The notes under the pieces were generated by a model. The model saw only the letters and a program-made list of their open reading frames with translations, searched no databases and was not told the DNA's origin. A stretch of 64,000 nt of DNA. It comes from Engraulis encrasicolus (lineage: Eukaryota > Chordata > Actinopteri > Clupeiformes > Engraulidae). The stretch lies in assembly GCF_034702125.1 (NCBI RefSeq), contig NC_085876.1, positions 16,124,753-16,188,752 on the forward strand, given 5' to 3'. This document shows positions 1 to 13,315 of the stretch, one piece after another. The translations under genes and the position numbers were made by a program. Numbering within the stretch: position 1 is the first letter of the stretch; every line of letters starts with the position of its first letter.

Positions 1-49
1 TGTACCGTGGGTAGAAGGTAAAAGGCAGCTGTGACTGGGATTGCGACTG

Positions 50-313
50 TCAAAAAACCCAACTCATCTGATGTAGAAGGTTCCTGTAGACACTTTGCCG
101 CAGACGTCGTCTTGACCGCAGCTCTACTCCTTCTGGGTCAAGAATCTTCAGCAGATGCCGAACTGTGTTCTGACTACGTACTAAGCCAGCCTGGACGCAT
201 TTCAAATGCATGAATTTGTAGCCATACAACATACCATATTGGTTTAATTGATCTTGCGCGAGCAACGCAACTTCCAGCAGGTCAGATTGGGCTTTCCTCC
301 TGTACAACCCCAA
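50..313 (-). pseudogene. Fragment of an integrase-core (DDE) type transposon protein
   Basis: About 88 codons are open on the minus strand. The end of the fragment, LLKILDPEGVELRSRRRLR, resembles the segment just N-terminal of the catalytic core in a family of integrase-like proteins common in fish genomes, recognised from memory. The similarity stops at 50, before any DDE residue, and the upstream end is also open. Neither catalytic Asp/Glu nor an N-terminal zinc finger is visible. It is probably a broken transposon-derived exon. The family name is my recollection and is uncertain. Confidence 0.35.
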
Positions 314-329
314 TGACTTCAGTCGCCTT

Positions 330-1119
<790 letters not shown>

Positions 1120-1814
1120 CCATATGCTTGAGCCCATGTGTGTGTTTGGTGGAAATGTGTAACAGTAACATTTTCCTACATTTCCCCCCCAAACTGATGT
1201 GTGTCTGTGTGTGTACTTAAGATAAGTCTGGATCATTATTGGATGTAATAGTGTATAATTAGCACCAATAGACAAACACATGGCCCAGTGGCCTGGTGCT
1301 CAGAGGGGCAAAGCGGTGGATTTGTTTAAACATGCCACTGTCACATCGCTGTGTGTGTGTGTGTTACGGGGTGGCTTATTAAAAACTGTAACAATAATTG
1401 CTTGTTCCCTCCAACACCATTCTGAACAGAGGATGAAGCGGGCGGCGACCGGCTGGAATAAACTTGCTGGGACCTGGGACACAATTTGAATAATTATAGA
1501 ATTTTAGGATGTATTTTAGTAATTATGGTATATACTGTAGTTTATAATGTGCATCGACATGTTTACTGTTTATAGTATTTCAATGAATGTAATAAATAGT
1601 ATGTTCATATCATCGTTAACATTCTGTTTTCTGGTTCTGGTTGTTGATTGATTGAGTATGCTCCCTGGTGTCCCCACCTGTGACATTTGTGTGGGCTTTG
1701 TTTAAATATGATGCTGTCAATCATGGACCTCTTCGTCTGGGTCTATAATCACAGCATCATTTGTTCAGCAAACCGGATTTCCCTCCAAAATAAGATGCAT
1801 AATTAAAGATAATG

Positions 1815-1816
<2 letters not shown>

Positions 1817-1896
<80 letters not shown>
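1817..1896. repeat. (GT)n microsatellite, 80 bp
   Basis: Forty pure GT dinucleotides, flanked on both sides by taatgaagtg, a short direct repeat (1810-1818 and 1897-1906). Confidence 0.98.
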
Positions 1897-1898
<2 letters not shown>

Positions 1899-2453
1899 AT
1901 GAAGTGTTCATTTCCAATCGTCTGCTTCCGCTTGCGTCGGGAGGTGTGCATGTGTGTGTTTGTGTGTGGATAAAGACTGATGATGTGTAAATAACTGCAC
2001 CGTCTATTCAATAGAATATTATATCCCCATATTGTCTCTAGAGTGTTGTGGCGTCTCCAAGTCCCAGTAGACATACATGTCCTCATTTGATTATCATCAT
2101 GGAGGGGAGGTCTGGAATAATGCAAATTCAACACCTGCAATACCAAGCACACAGTCTGTTGGCATCATCCATGCCACGCTGTAACAAAAACAAGCCATCA
2201 TGAGCATCCATCTCTTTCATTTTGATACAGCTGTGCAGTGTATAACTACTTCGTCACAAGACAAAAAAGTGGATTTGAAACGTGCACATACCCATGTGAG
2301 ATGAAAGAGGCACTTTGTGTTATTGTTGGATTTGGTGATGCAAGTTCTCATCCTGCGTTGTTGTAGTTGTCATACGTACTAGGTGGACTTCAGAAGACAG
2401 GTGGCTCTTTGAAGGTGTTGTTCATCCCATACTTGGGGCATACTGCACATATG

Positions 2454-2618
2454 CTACGTTTACATGAGACATTTAAAGCAGAATTAACTCAATTTCATTC
2501 TGAATAAAGCTTAATTCTGCTTTGGAAACGTCATGTAAATACCTTAATTCGGAATTAAAGGAAAGATCAACGTGAACTCGACAGAACAATTTAAGTCTGA
2601 ATTAAAAACGTCACGTAG
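2454..2618. mobile_element. Possible small TIR element
   Basis: The segment starts ctacgtttacatgag and ends aaaacgtcacgtag, giving imperfect inverted ends built on CTACGT. The interior is AT-rich with repeated gaattaa motifs (agcagaattaa, ttaattctgct), so it can fold back on itself. No clear target-site duplication was found. The class is unknown. Confidence 0.4.
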
Positions 2619-4386
2619 TGATAGTCTAATAATGAACAGGCAATTAGAAGGTGGTAGGCTTTATTTTCCGTGACAGAAGAACACAACATGGTTTTTGGGG
2701 GTGTGTGGTTGTGATATGCATCCATGTCTGATATCCAGTCTGGGTCATTTCCCAGCCCTTCCCCATCTCCTCCTGTGTGTTCAGGTTAAATATTCTATAC
2801 TCAATATGTCTTAATGATATTTCTATGTGTCTAAATATAGTAATACTCATCACTCAGTTTTACATTTGACTATGATTTATATTCCCAATCGCCTTTTGTC
2901 TCTGGTCTGACTTTCCTATGATGAAAACTGCCCATGGAGTGATGTATGCTTTTTCTAGCTGATTTTAAACACTCAATTACCTACAAACGCAGTTGAACTT
3001 AACTTTTTGCGTTAAATCGTCCCTACCGAACAGGATTAAATTCAGAGGAGACACATCTTAGGATGCCAGCTTCATTAGAGAGGGATCATGAGTTGGCGGA
3101 ACTGAATGGTCGATGAAAGACTTCAAATTAGTGCCAAACCTTATCCTCATACAGGCGATCTTTGTAGTCCGTGACCAAAGAAGTCATTCTGCACTGATAG
3201 AGATTTCAATTTGCAGCTACAGGTATTTCAGGATTTTTTTTTTTTTTTTTTACATCTCTTCCTGTTCATCTCCATTTTTTCTTCTCTTAGTTCTCTTCTC
3301 CATTTTCACTTTCACACGTTGCCTTCCTTCACATTCATCTAAAACCTTTTTAACGTCTTCTTTTTAAACTTCCTTTTTGGAGATTAATGGTCATTTGTTC
3401 TTTGGCTGACTGGCCTCACCCTGATTTATAAAAACAACTTCTTCAGTCTTTCTTGAGAAGCAGCCATAGTGCCATTTTGCCTTGTCAAGTGTTTTTACAG
3501 GAATGAGATGGTGGCAGAAAAAGCTATTGTAAAAATAAAAACACAGCACCCTATCACTTATTCAACGAGAGGCTTACGGCAAAAATGTGAAAACGTCAGT
3601 AGATCTGCTCAGTAGCTGTGCTTAAATGGAGCTGAAGTTGCCATGGGGATAAGTGACTGTCAAACGTCTGCGGCTTAATGACATTTTCACATCCAATGTT
3701 AACACTGCATCGAGATTAGCATGCAACAATGTTAACACTGCATTGATGCTAACACAGATGTTAACACTGCACTGTACTGTAAAATAGAAATGAGAACATT
3801 CAAATACACACAGCACATACAGTACACCGTCGTGCAGACCCAAATTTACACATAGGCTACTGTACACACCCACACACAGAGGATCCAAAAAACCTTTAGC
3901 TGCGCTGATCAAACGAAGGCCATTTATTTCCGTCTCTCTCTCAAAATGCTGTGGAAAGACTGTTGAGATATCATAGTATCACTTTTTGTTGTTAAAGAAA
4001 AAGTGGTGATTTAAACAGGTCCAACAACGACAAGATGATTGGTGAAATAATCTCCTTGGTGAAATTTGATTAATTGTAAGTGGCATGGAAGGAGAGGCTT
4101 TACACACGGAGAGAGCAAATACACACACACACAGTTTACTTTTATTTGGATCGCAGCCCATTAAAAGTTACACAGATCCAAATACTGATGGAAATCACAG
4201 AAGAGTTGTAGAGGGATGATCATACAGTTAGTCAGTCCAATATTGTCTATGGGTAAATATGACTTCTCCGTCTCCAGATGCACAAACTGCCCACGATGGC
4301 AGAGATTGAACAATATTTTGCCAGTCTTTTTGGACTTTTGCATGCAAATCTCCCACAACTTGGTGGTGAGGTGGTCACTATGTGGA
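2619..4386. other. Non-coding stretch without identifiable genes
   Basis: No supported ORF. Around 3690-3770 the phrase atgttaacactgca recurs three times. A T-rich run lies at 3234-3251. Otherwise I see nothing. Confidence 0.4.
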
Positions 4387-4490
4387 GCAGGGCATTGCCA
4401 TCCTGTATATAAAAGCAAAGAGGGCATTGTCATCCAGTAGGCTATATAAAATGGAAGAGGCATTGCTATCCTGTATATAAAGGGTTGAGT
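4387..4490. repeat. Minisatellite cluster 1 (TATATAAA-containing ~34-bp unit)
   Basis: Three degenerate copies of a unit of about 34 bp read roughly as gggcattgccatcctgta followed by tataaaaggaaga. Each contains a TATATAAA-type core. The same unit recurs at 5508-5620 and 6010-6140. Confidence 0.75.
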
Positions 4491-4591
4491 AGAGAAGCCA
4501 GCTGAACTGGTGGGTACAGCAGGAAAGCACTTTAATCAAAGACTCAAGTTAATAATAATTACGCATGGGCTTTCAAACAACCTCTTCTTCT

Positions 4592-5330
4592 AAGGCAAGG
4601 CAAGGCAAGGCAAGTTTATTTATATAGCGCATTTCATACACAGGTGCAACTCAATGTGCTTCACAAAGTTAACAAATGTAAATGAAAGGAAACAGGGAAG
4701 AAAGAAGGAAATGAATTAGAGTCAAAAAACATTTAAAACATTAAGATAAAACATAAGGTAAAAATAATAATAAAATAAAATAAAACAAATTAAATAAACA
4801 TAAAAATAAAAATAATAATAATAAATTTAAAAAAAAAGAATGATAAGTAATTTAAGCTAGGGGAAAGCATCTGAGAACAGCTTTGTCTTGAGTCTAGATT
4901 TAAAGCTATCAATAGTGGGTGCATTTTTTATGTCATCTGGAAGCTGGTTCCAAAGCTTTGAAGCATAGAAGCTAAAGGCTGCCTCTCCACACTTTGTTTT
5001 GACTTTTGGAATCACCAGCAAATTCTTCTCCGTTGACCTTAGTGACCTAGTTGGTGCATACAGCTGAAACATATCCAGTAGATATGTGGGTCCCATTCCA
5101 TTTAGTGATTTAAACACAAGTAGCATAGCCTTAAAATCAATTCTGTAGCTTACTGGGAGCCAATGCAGCGATCTTAAAATTGGAGTAATGTGGTCGAACT
5201 TCCTTGTCTTTGTAAGAACCCTTGCAGCTGCGTTTTGTACAAGTTGAAGCTGTTTAATGGTCTTATTGGGGAGGCCAGTAAAAAGACTGTTACAGTAATC
5301 AACTTTACTTCTAAGTGTTTCACAAGGCCG
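4592..5330 (-). mobile_element. 5'-truncated L2-type LINE, 3' end
   Basis: Read on the minus strand, the segment carries the C-terminal end of a LINE reverse transcriptase, then an A-rich 3' untranslated region, then a short pentamer tail seen on the plus strand as (AAGGC)n at 4592-4614. The plus-strand phrase gtttatttatatagcgca just inside the tail is a common hallmark of fish L2-like 3' ends. The 5' side ends abruptly near 5330, as expected of 5' truncation. It lies between minisatellite clusters 1 and 2, so it probably split one array. Confidence 0.85.
4857..5330 (-). pseudogene. L2-clade LINE reverse transcriptase, C-terminal ~155 residues
   Basis: The frame is open from about 5330 down to the stop at 4857. 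Recognisable blocks in order are VDYCNSLFTGLP (near 5300), QNAAARVLT, HITPILRSLHWLPVSYRIDFK, then LWNQLPDDIKNAP and SRLKTKLF at the end. These are the post-catalytic (thumb/C-terminal) blocks of CR1/L2-superfamily reverse transcriptases. The palm with YxDD, the fingers and the endonuclease are absent, so it is inactive. No internal frameshift was found when the codons were read one by one. An internal ATG at 5126 would give an artificial 89-residue ORF. Confidence 0.85.
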
Positions 5331-5507
5331 TCATCCATTTTGCTTTGATGGCATGCCTTGCACAGTGTTCCTTCCAATTAAAGACAAATTAGTAGAGTTG
5401 GAAAGGGGGTCCACGCGTTGCAATCTGTGGAGATGATAGAATGATGCTTGGCAACTATTAGGTCCAGGAGCTGCACGCAAATCTGGAGGTAAGGTGGTCA
5501 CCATGTG

Positions 5508-5620
5508 GAACAGGGCATTGTCATCCTGTATATAAAAGGGAAGAGGGCATTGTCATCCTGTATATAAAAGGGAAGAGTGCATTGCCATCCTGTATATAAA
5601 AGGAACAGGGCACTGCCATC
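5508..5620. repeat. Minisatellite cluster 2 (TATATAAAAGG unit)
   Basis: Three head-to-tail copies of a unit containing cattgtcatcctgtatataa, about 34 bp apart, each with a consensus TATA-box-like TATATAAAAGG. The copies differ by only a few bases. Confidence 0.9.
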
Positions 5621-6009
5621 CTTCTCAGCAATGTCCTTTCCTGACATTCCACACATTCTCTCCTTCAGAGCTCTCGTACTGTGTGCAGTGTAGTGTAAGC
5701 AGAAGGTCTTTATTTGCACCTTGCCTACATCCCACCATTGACTTTGGGACGGAAACTTACATCACTCCTCTCTCCATGTGCGACAAAAGGAGGTAAGAGT
5801 GCACAAAAGAGTGGTCCTGCAATAATCCAGTATGGAAGTGCAAATGAGAGGAAAAGTGTTTGCCAGGAGCAGAGACAGAAACAAGGATATAGTGATGATC
5901 TGACAAAAAAAGTAGGATAGATGGAGCTACTGTGAAAACGGACTCTGTTTTCATCCTCTACAACATAAAACCTATCAAGTCTAGCCCCCATCACCCGAGC
6001 AGAAGTCAT

Positions 6010-6140
6010 TTTCCCATCCTGTATAAAAAGGGAAGAGTGCATTGCAATCCTGCAAATAAAAGATAAGAGGGCATCACCATCCTGTATATAAAAGGAACAG
6101 AGCATTGCAGTGTATATATATAAATATAATGTATATAAAG
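6010..6140. repeat. Minisatellite cluster 3 (TATATAAAAGG unit)
   Basis: Three degenerate copies of the same unit (tcctgtataaaaagg, tcctgcaaataaaag, tcctgtatataaaag), followed by an AT-rich tatatataaatataatg stretch. Confidence 0.8.
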
Positions 6141-6149
6141 GGCATCCTG

Positions 6150-7950
6150 AGCGTGTAGTACTTCGTTGTCCTTCACAGGGTGATGAAGAATGGTGGTTGC
6201 TTTATTAGTTTTGGCAAAATAGTCATCATGAGGAACAGGTGAGAGAGGATACCGCATGACTTCTTCAATATTGATGGACCTATCCATAATCTGTGGCTTA
6301 TCAAGAAGTTCATAGGCTAGGTTACTCTACTCCTAGTACACGACTCAAAAAGGGGCTTAATGTTCAAAACAGCATACTTGTCCTTTAATAGCAGCGATGA
6401 CTCTGCACAGCATCAGCAAAGACTTTTTGATCTGGTCAGGGTCCAGTTCACAGTGCTTTCCTGCCTTTGGCATTTCAGGGTCATCAATTCTGCCACACAT
6501 CTCCAGAGCAGAGCTCGGCCATGAGGTTGCACACCACCGCTTCTGGTATGTGCCCCAGTTGTTGAACAGGCCGACAAGACCATCTGCAATATAAAGTAGA
6601 GTCTGAGGGCCATCATCACAACTGAAGATTGAGAAGCTATAAAATATTGGTGGGCAAATTGATAATACCATTTACAAGTGAAAGGTTTTAGCCCAAACCC
6701 TTAACAAATCTGTGCAGTGCAGAGTACAATGCATGTTTTGCTGACTTTACACTCATGAAAGTGTAGACAATTACTTTCACAGGCAGTTGCAGTTTTACAT
6801 TGACATGATCCCTAGCTGACATGCTGACTAAAATGTGACTGTCCTGACCATAACATTGGGAAGGCAAGAGCTCTCCAATGGTTTCATGCATTATTTAGCC
6901 GAATATGTCTATGCAATCCATTTTATGTGTGTGATCAATGTCTGGACATGGTAGGTTGGATACTACACATTGACACCACACTGCTTCCACCTCTGGCTGT
7001 CCAGTTGATTACCATGCTGCCATCTGAAATTATCCAATGGATTGGAAAAGTTTAATTGCACTAATTGCACAATTAAATTGGCAACATTCACCGGTAATTT
7101 TCAATAATGTTTTAGTATTAGTTAAACTGTAGCCTTCTGGGGATAGATAGGCTACCCTGACCAAAAGCAACTGGGACAACAGCTGCATTTGTTGTCTCTG
7201 TGTTGCTGTCAGCAAGACAAACAGGGCCCATCGTTGTTGTTGATGATCACCCATAATATTTGTAATGTTGTTCAATAATGGTCCGTTGTTCTTTCAGATC
7301 TCTTCTTTTGTGATTACACATGTTGTTGTTTTTTTTTCTTTTAAAATCTGAAATTGACACGGCCCATTACTGCCAACAGCTGTTCGGGTGTAGAACTTCA
7401 CCGGATGTGGGTGTTCAAGTGGAGTTGGAAAAAAAAGAGAAGATTACCGAAACGAAACCGGGAATCTATACCGTTCATGCGCCAAAGACCAGAAGTTGGT
7501 TGTCACATGAGCAGTGTCGTCAACTGTCTCGAGGGGTCCCGAGCCTGTGAAGGCACCATTTGTTTTGCTCCTCTGTGATGTTCTTGTGTTTTTCAGGGGC
7601 AATTGAGAGGGACTTCGAAGCCTTCCTGTCTCTACGGACTAGGGCCCTGGCGGGCGAGCAGACGGTGTGCGCCTTTGTTTCCCACTTGGAGGGTTCAATG
7701 AAAGGCTTATGTTCGTATTTCTGGTCATAGTCAAAATGATCCAGAATTTTAAGGCGCCTGTGGTACATATGTACGTCGCATCTCTGTGTCACTACACACG
7801 CTCTCTATCCGGAGTGGGAACGAACGTGAGGCCTCTCCAATAGGTCTCGCTGTGTCACCGAAAGCCTGAATTACGCTTCAAGTTTGTGACGTTTGACTCT
7901 TCGGAGTCTCGGGGCTCGACCAAGTGGTCCTCCATGACGACTGGGTTTTT
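6150..7950. other. Non-coding stretch; no supported gene
   Basis: A 104-codon minus-strand ORF at 6357-6671 has no recognisable domain. A GC-richer segment at 7600-7920 resembles neither a known repeat nor a coding exon I recognise. No RNA gene was seen. Confidence 0.35.
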
Positions 7951-8073
7951 GACTTGACAACCAGATGCGATAGAATTATTAACAGGGTCTTGACTAGACA
8001 ACCAGTTGCAATAGAACTAACGACGCAGTCTTGACTAGACAACCAGATGCGATAGAATTAGTAACGGCACTTC
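7951..8073. repeat. Three-copy 41-bp tandem repeat
   Basis: Copies start at 7951, 7992 and 8033 (gacttgacaaccagatgcga, gactagacaaccagttgcaa, gactagacaaccagatgcga). Each is followed by tagaa-type text, giving an exact 41-bp period. Confidence 0.9.
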
Positions 8074-8279
8074 GCCAGTAAGTTAGAAAAGAAGCAACTT
8101 GGACGCCCGCACGCCCGCATGACATCATAGGTGTCCTGCTACCGGGGAATAAAGGACACCTGCTCAGCCAATCAGAAGACGTTCCGTCTGCTCACTGGGT
8201 GATAAGGAGAGATATTGATCATTGGGATAAAGTGTCTAGCACTAGGGAAAGCGTCTTGCGCCGACTTGAATAATTTTAA

Positions 8280-8664
8280 AGGACCAGTTCAGTCAATTTC
8301 AATATGCTGTTGTATTGCTCACGCTACCCTTGACTTGTCAGTACCCGGAGATGCCACATTTTTCGGCCAAGCCCTTTCCGAGATATGAGCTATTCTAATG
8401 GGGGCAGGGTTTGTTTACATTTTTTTTTAAATGAACATAGGCATACTAATATTTTCCCAAAAGGTACCGCTGTTTGCTAGTTGTCTGCTGATGTTGTATA
8501 ACCTTTCGGATGTTTTTTGGGAAAAATAAAAAAAATTTTTTTATGTAAACAATGACCAAGATCTCGGAAAAGGCTGAAGAAGAAGAAAAAAAACTTCAGG
8601 TACTGACAAGTCCAGGGTAGTGTGAGCATTACAACTGCATGTTGAAATTGACTGAACTAGTCCT
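8280..8664. mobile_element. TTAA-flanked MITE (Kolobok/piggyBac-type), 385 bp
   Basis: Both ends abut TTAA (8276-8279 and 8665-8668). The left end reads aggaccagttcagtcaattt; the reverse complement of the right end reads aggactagttcagtcaattt. Inverted similarity continues for roughly 110 bp, including ttgtcagtacc and the tccgagat blocks. TTAA target duplication is characteristic of piggyBac and Kolobok transposons. No ORF is present, so it is non-autonomous. Confidence 0.85.
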
Positions 8665-8668
8665 TTAA

Positions 8669-9282
8669 TATGGCCTTTCTGAGAGTGGTGTCTTGGTTGC
8701 TGTTATAAGGCCGTTATTTAGGCCCACTGAGAGAATAACGGTTTTAACGCGTTCAGGTGCGGGCAATCTCCTTAATAGTTTCACTATGTGATCTACCATA
8801 GACAAACAGTCCACATCAGTGTCAAAGTCAAAATTAAAATCAAAACCACAGGATGTCCCAGGAATGCCGTCACTTACATTATATTAAGCAAGACACCTTT
8901 GACCGAAGCAACATGTGCTACTACCTGCTTTAGCTGGCTGCATCGTAGCCAAATATGTGTGCGCCCAAAGAGTCAAACACGACATCCATTGCAAGATGGG
9001 GTAGGCTACAATACATTTTCTCCATGTCAACATCCAAGCATAGACCTATCGGTCATACTAACACGAGATGACGGCCTACAATGCACATGCAATGTACTGC
9101 TGCCATGTAGGCTACAGTGGCCTACGACATCTTTTTTTTCAGAGAGAGACAACATTTCAGTAGCCTATGTTTCTCATCTCCATGTCCACAACCAAAGTGT
9201 GTAGTTGCAGTCAAGTGCTTTGCTTTAATCGGTCAACACAGATGCAAATTTAGATTATCGCTTCAAGTTCCAGTCCAATACA
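8669..9282. other. Non-coding stretch
   Basis: A 138-codon ORF at 8788-9204 shows no domain and low-complexity codon content. No other structure was seen. Confidence 0.35.
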
Positions 9283-9290
9283 GCGTAGAC

Positions 9291-9467
9291 CAGTGTTTCC
9301 CAACCTTTATAGTCCTGAGTACCCCCTAAGCTATTTTGTCATATGATAAGTACCCCTATCACTCATGCTCTTTATACAAATGTGACTATACTCCATATAT
9401 TTGTTATTATTATTAAACTTTTCCGCGTACCCCTAGTGGTACACGTACCCCTGGTTGGGAAACACTG
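9291..9467. mobile_element. hAT-like MITE, 177 bp, with 8-bp TSD
   Basis: The ends are cagtgtttcccaacc and ggttgggaaacactg, perfect 15-bp inverted repeats. They are flanked by the identical 8-bp duplication gcgtagac (9283-9290 and 9468-9475). An 8-bp TSD with CAGTG ends is diagnostic of the hAT superfamily. The interior contains the repeated motif gtaccccta. Non-coding. Confidence 0.93.
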
Positions 9468-9475
9468 GCGTAGAC

Positions 9476-12400
9476 GATTTAAAATTGCATTCAACAGCAT
9501 GTCAACCACAACCTATTATCGCCTCGTCCGCCACTTCCCCCTTCTGTCCGAGCCAAACAAACAAAAGCGCTTTTGAAATAGACCTTCAATGCACAGCTAT
9601 AGGCTATAGGCTACTCACCTTTATCAAATGTCGGAGAAAAGCACAGCAGTCTCTCATGCATGCAATGTAGACTCCAAAGATTTCGTGCAAAGCGCTGTCG
9701 GGTAGCCGCCATGATGTTTTTTCTGAATTTCGCGGCAGATTTAACACAACAATGAGACACCGCTGCCCTATAAGGGCTGAGTTCCCCCCGGACTGCCGTA
9801 AGCGCATTGACCAATCACTGTCTTCCAGCATAGCGGCAGCGACGGACATTTCAGCCTGGGAGAACCATCCGTGTACCGCAGCCAGGGGTTGTTTTGTCGC
9901 TGCACAGGGGGGCGTGGTGGCGGCTTTTCTGTGCTGCACCTCCGTGGAGGTGCTACCATAAATCCCCCTTGAGTCTGATGAGAAGTGTCACCGTCAGCAC
10001 TTGCCTGCCCATTGTGTCCGGGTGAATGTGCCAGTGCACGGTGATGCAGAGGTAAATATTGCCCATGACCACATACGTCACGGACTTCGCCTGCCCATTG
10101 TCCTACCCCTGTCCCCTGTCCCCTGTCCCCTGTCCCGCCCTTGAATTTTCGGCGGGAAAAAACCCCACCACGCCCTTTCCTGCATTCGCATGCAGGACGA
10201 CTATGAGGAAATACCCCCCGCTGACAGTACGTCTATGCTTTACCCCGCAATCGGCACCGCATGACTATGTATCAGGCTTTACAAGGCGGAAACGAATCAG
10301 TGCAGGGTACCGTTGAGAAGATGTGCCATCATCGAGTGTTACAATAACATCAAAACAGGAACTACTCTGTATACAAGACTTCAGTGTTTACAGTTTATTT
10401 GTATGTGCAAAAGAACCTGGACACAAAGCGTACCTTGTGTCTGAGGGCAGGACACTTCACCTCACTTCACTTGCGAAAGAGGAAACCACCACCTGATATA
10501 GGGATAAAACTAATTTAGAAGCATGCAACCAAAGCTTTACAATTCCTTTTAAAAATGGCTATGACGGGAAACAACAACACAATGCCTTCATGAACAGTCT
10601 TTTAAAGTATAATATTAGTCTAGTTCTACACTGATGCGAGGAAACTAACCGGAAGTACAGCGACCGCCGCCCAATCTTGGAATTGTTGCAGAGAAGCGGC
10701 AGTTTCTTTCAGGCAGCAATGGCGTCTCACACTGATTACAACTGTGTTGTAGAATCTACCACATATTCCTTCTTTAAAAGCTGTATGGAGAAGACATTTA
10801 TTGGTTGTAAGGGTGTTTTGCTCTTTTTAGAAGATTTGGTACCGGGCCTGTACCATGCAGGAAGAAGTTTATTACAGTATTCCTTTTTGAACATCCTCCC
10901 CGACTGCAATTCCATTTCCTGTTGGCTTACTGTAATAAATGCATTTATCTTTCTTACCTGGACAACTTTTTTTCAGTGTAATCAAACTAGTTTTTAAATA
11001 TAATGTACCGGTACGCTACTGCTAGAATTCCTTGATAGTATCTGCTAGCTTAAGTACTGAGGTTGGCATCAGCCAGAGGAAATATAAGGGACTCCTGAGA
11101 AAGAGAGGGGGGAAAACAGCCTAACAGTTTGATGAAAGCATCACTCTAAACATACCAAACTTTTTTGTTGTTTTTTATGGCTTAAAAGGGGGGTACTAGG
11201 AAAATATGAAAGCACTCTCAAAAAGTGACAACACTGTACTGTGTAGTTGACATGGACCCTGTGAAGCCGTTTAGGTGGGAATGTCACAAGCACCAGCGGG
11301 AGGGTTCAGCATGTCATCAAAACGCTGTGAAGAGGCATGATATAAAAGCTTTTTTCTTGATCACATCTCTGCTCCTTTCTTGATCACATCTCTCTCCTCC
11401 CCACTCTCCTCCTGTCCTCCCCGCTGCTCCTGAGACTTGCCCCCCCTACAGGGTGCATGTAGGATCAGACCAGGCCCTACTGGCAGTAGATTTCCTGGAT
11501 TTAGTGCTGCCTTGAGCGTCTAGGGGTAAATATTGTGCTGTGATAAAATGGGGTTTTCATGTCTATATCAGTTCTGTTCATCAGTCACCAAAATCACACA
11601 GAAGGTGCAATAGAATGTCTAGATTTCAAATGTAGAGAGAAAAATGCAAAAAAGTACGTTTACGGGTTGGTTGGCACACACTTTTTTCCCTTCCGCAACA
11701 ATATGTTTTCTCTAAAACTTAATGTCCAATGGTGGAATTAACCTTTCTCGCTAGGGGATTTCCCCCACAAACTTCTGTCAGGACAATGCGTGTGACATGT
11801 TGTGTTTTCTTCTTTCTTTCCTCAGCAAGTCACTGCATGATAAAAAAAAATCCTTCTCTAAAAGATAAAGCAAAATATACCCCCGCATCCACGTCGGGAA
11901 CTGCAATTTCTCCATGACTTGACTTTTTGTTGTTGACATAACAGCTTCTTTCATGGCCAGGTTAGGGCTGCAGAAGGCTGTCAGACAGGAGATGATTGAA
12001 GTGACTGCAGCAGAGTTGCTCATCCTTTCTGGAGCTGGAGAGACACAGAGAGAGAGAGAGAGAGAGAGAAGAGTAGGAGAGATACAGACAGAAGCAGTGT
12101 TGTGATGACACACAAAAGCAGGCCTGAAAAAGCACATTATGAGATGCCAGGCAGACATACAGCTATGGCCTTCAATCCTGCGAGGCGGGGTGCTAGGTGA
12201 AAACATTGGTGGAAGTGGAGTGCCTGGATATGAAAGAATGAAGGCGGGAGAGGACAGGAACATGCTGTTTACACCTACCTGGGTTTATTTATTTATTTTT
12301 TATTATTATTTTTTAAAGCAAGACCTTTCCCTTTGTCTGTGCCTTTCGGTTACACACAAACAGAGTTTTTTCCAATGAAAACCAATCTGTCTAAGAACTC

Positions 12401-13064
12401 TGGCAAAAGTGTCGTTTTTTTTGTTTGGCATTTCTATAAACAGAGCAAAACGGAGACTTGAATGGCTTTCTCCTTGTCGCGCACAGGCTTGACATATTTA
12501 TGACGGCTCTCGGCAGCATATTTATGCAGATTTGACGATAGTGTGAACAAAGATACACAGGGAAGAAAAATTTTTTTTTTTTTTTTTTGCAAAATACCCG
12601 GATATGTGTAAGGAGCCCTTAGGGATTGCCTGAATGTTTTCACATAAGACATTCATTTTGCTCACAAGACAGGAGAAGTGAGGGGTTTTCCCATCGTGTG
12701 TGAGTTTTTGGATTTATGTGAAGATTTTTGGATTTATCATGAAGAGTTTTGAGAATTCGAGGCATGATTCCAGAACTTCTTTGTAAACAATGGAGAAAAT
12801 TTGTAATTGGCAGGTAGGGGCCTTCAGAGTTGTCTTGTGCCTCGCGGCCAAGAGAAGGAGAAGTATTACCCTGGAAAGCTCACAAGGGAGGAGTATCGCT
12901 TTTTGGAAAGCTTGCGTCAGGTATGGCATTGGTTTGCACGTCAGAAATGGAAAAACAACAGAGGCAGCATGAGTTAAAGTGCACAGCAGAGAGCGAGACA
13001 AATGTCTTCAAATTTAGAACCAGACTTCAAAGCTTTGGCAAAGCACTGTCTGTCTCTGTCTGAC

Positions 13065-13065
<1 letters not shown>
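9476..13065. other. Non-coding stretch with one weak promoter-like spot
   Basis: A (CCCTGTC)n heptamer run lies at 10106-10136. At 10648-10725 an ETS-like accggaagt is followed by GC-rich sequence and ATGGCG, which would fit a TATA-less promoter and first exon. The 106-codon ORF there (10677-10997) has no recognisable domain and no clear donor. A short (AG)n run is at 12042-12070. Nothing else is supported. Confidence 0.3.

Positions 13066-13161
<96 letters not shown>
13066..13161. repeat. (AG)n microsatellite, 96 bp
   Basis: Forty-eight AG dinucleotides, followed about 30 bp later by an interrupted TG run (13191-13221). The pure purine/pyrimidine strand asymmetry makes triplex formation possible. 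Confidence 0.98.
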
Positions 13162-13162
<1 letters not shown>

Positions 13163-13315
13163 ACCAACGAGCATTGTGTCAGCATATTGGTGTGTGTGTG
13201 TGTGTGTGTGTGAGTGTGTGTTTCGGGGGGTGTTGGGAGGGGCATAGAGAGATGGCTACCTGTCACATAACCAGAGACCAAGCAAGCACAGGGGCACAGA
13301 GAGAAGGGGTAACAC

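Noticed and set aside
8788..9204. 138-codon plus-strand ORF
   Set aside because: No domain, no splice or promoter context, and amino-acid composition typical of non-coding DNA.
10640..10997. First exon of a host gene (ETS site plus ATGGCG)
   Set aside because: The 106-codon ORF has no recognisable domain, no convincing donor, and no downstream exon. Kept only as a note in the region entry.
11778..12263. 161-codon minus-strand ORF
   Set aside because: It crosses an (AG)n run read as Ser/Leu and has no domain.
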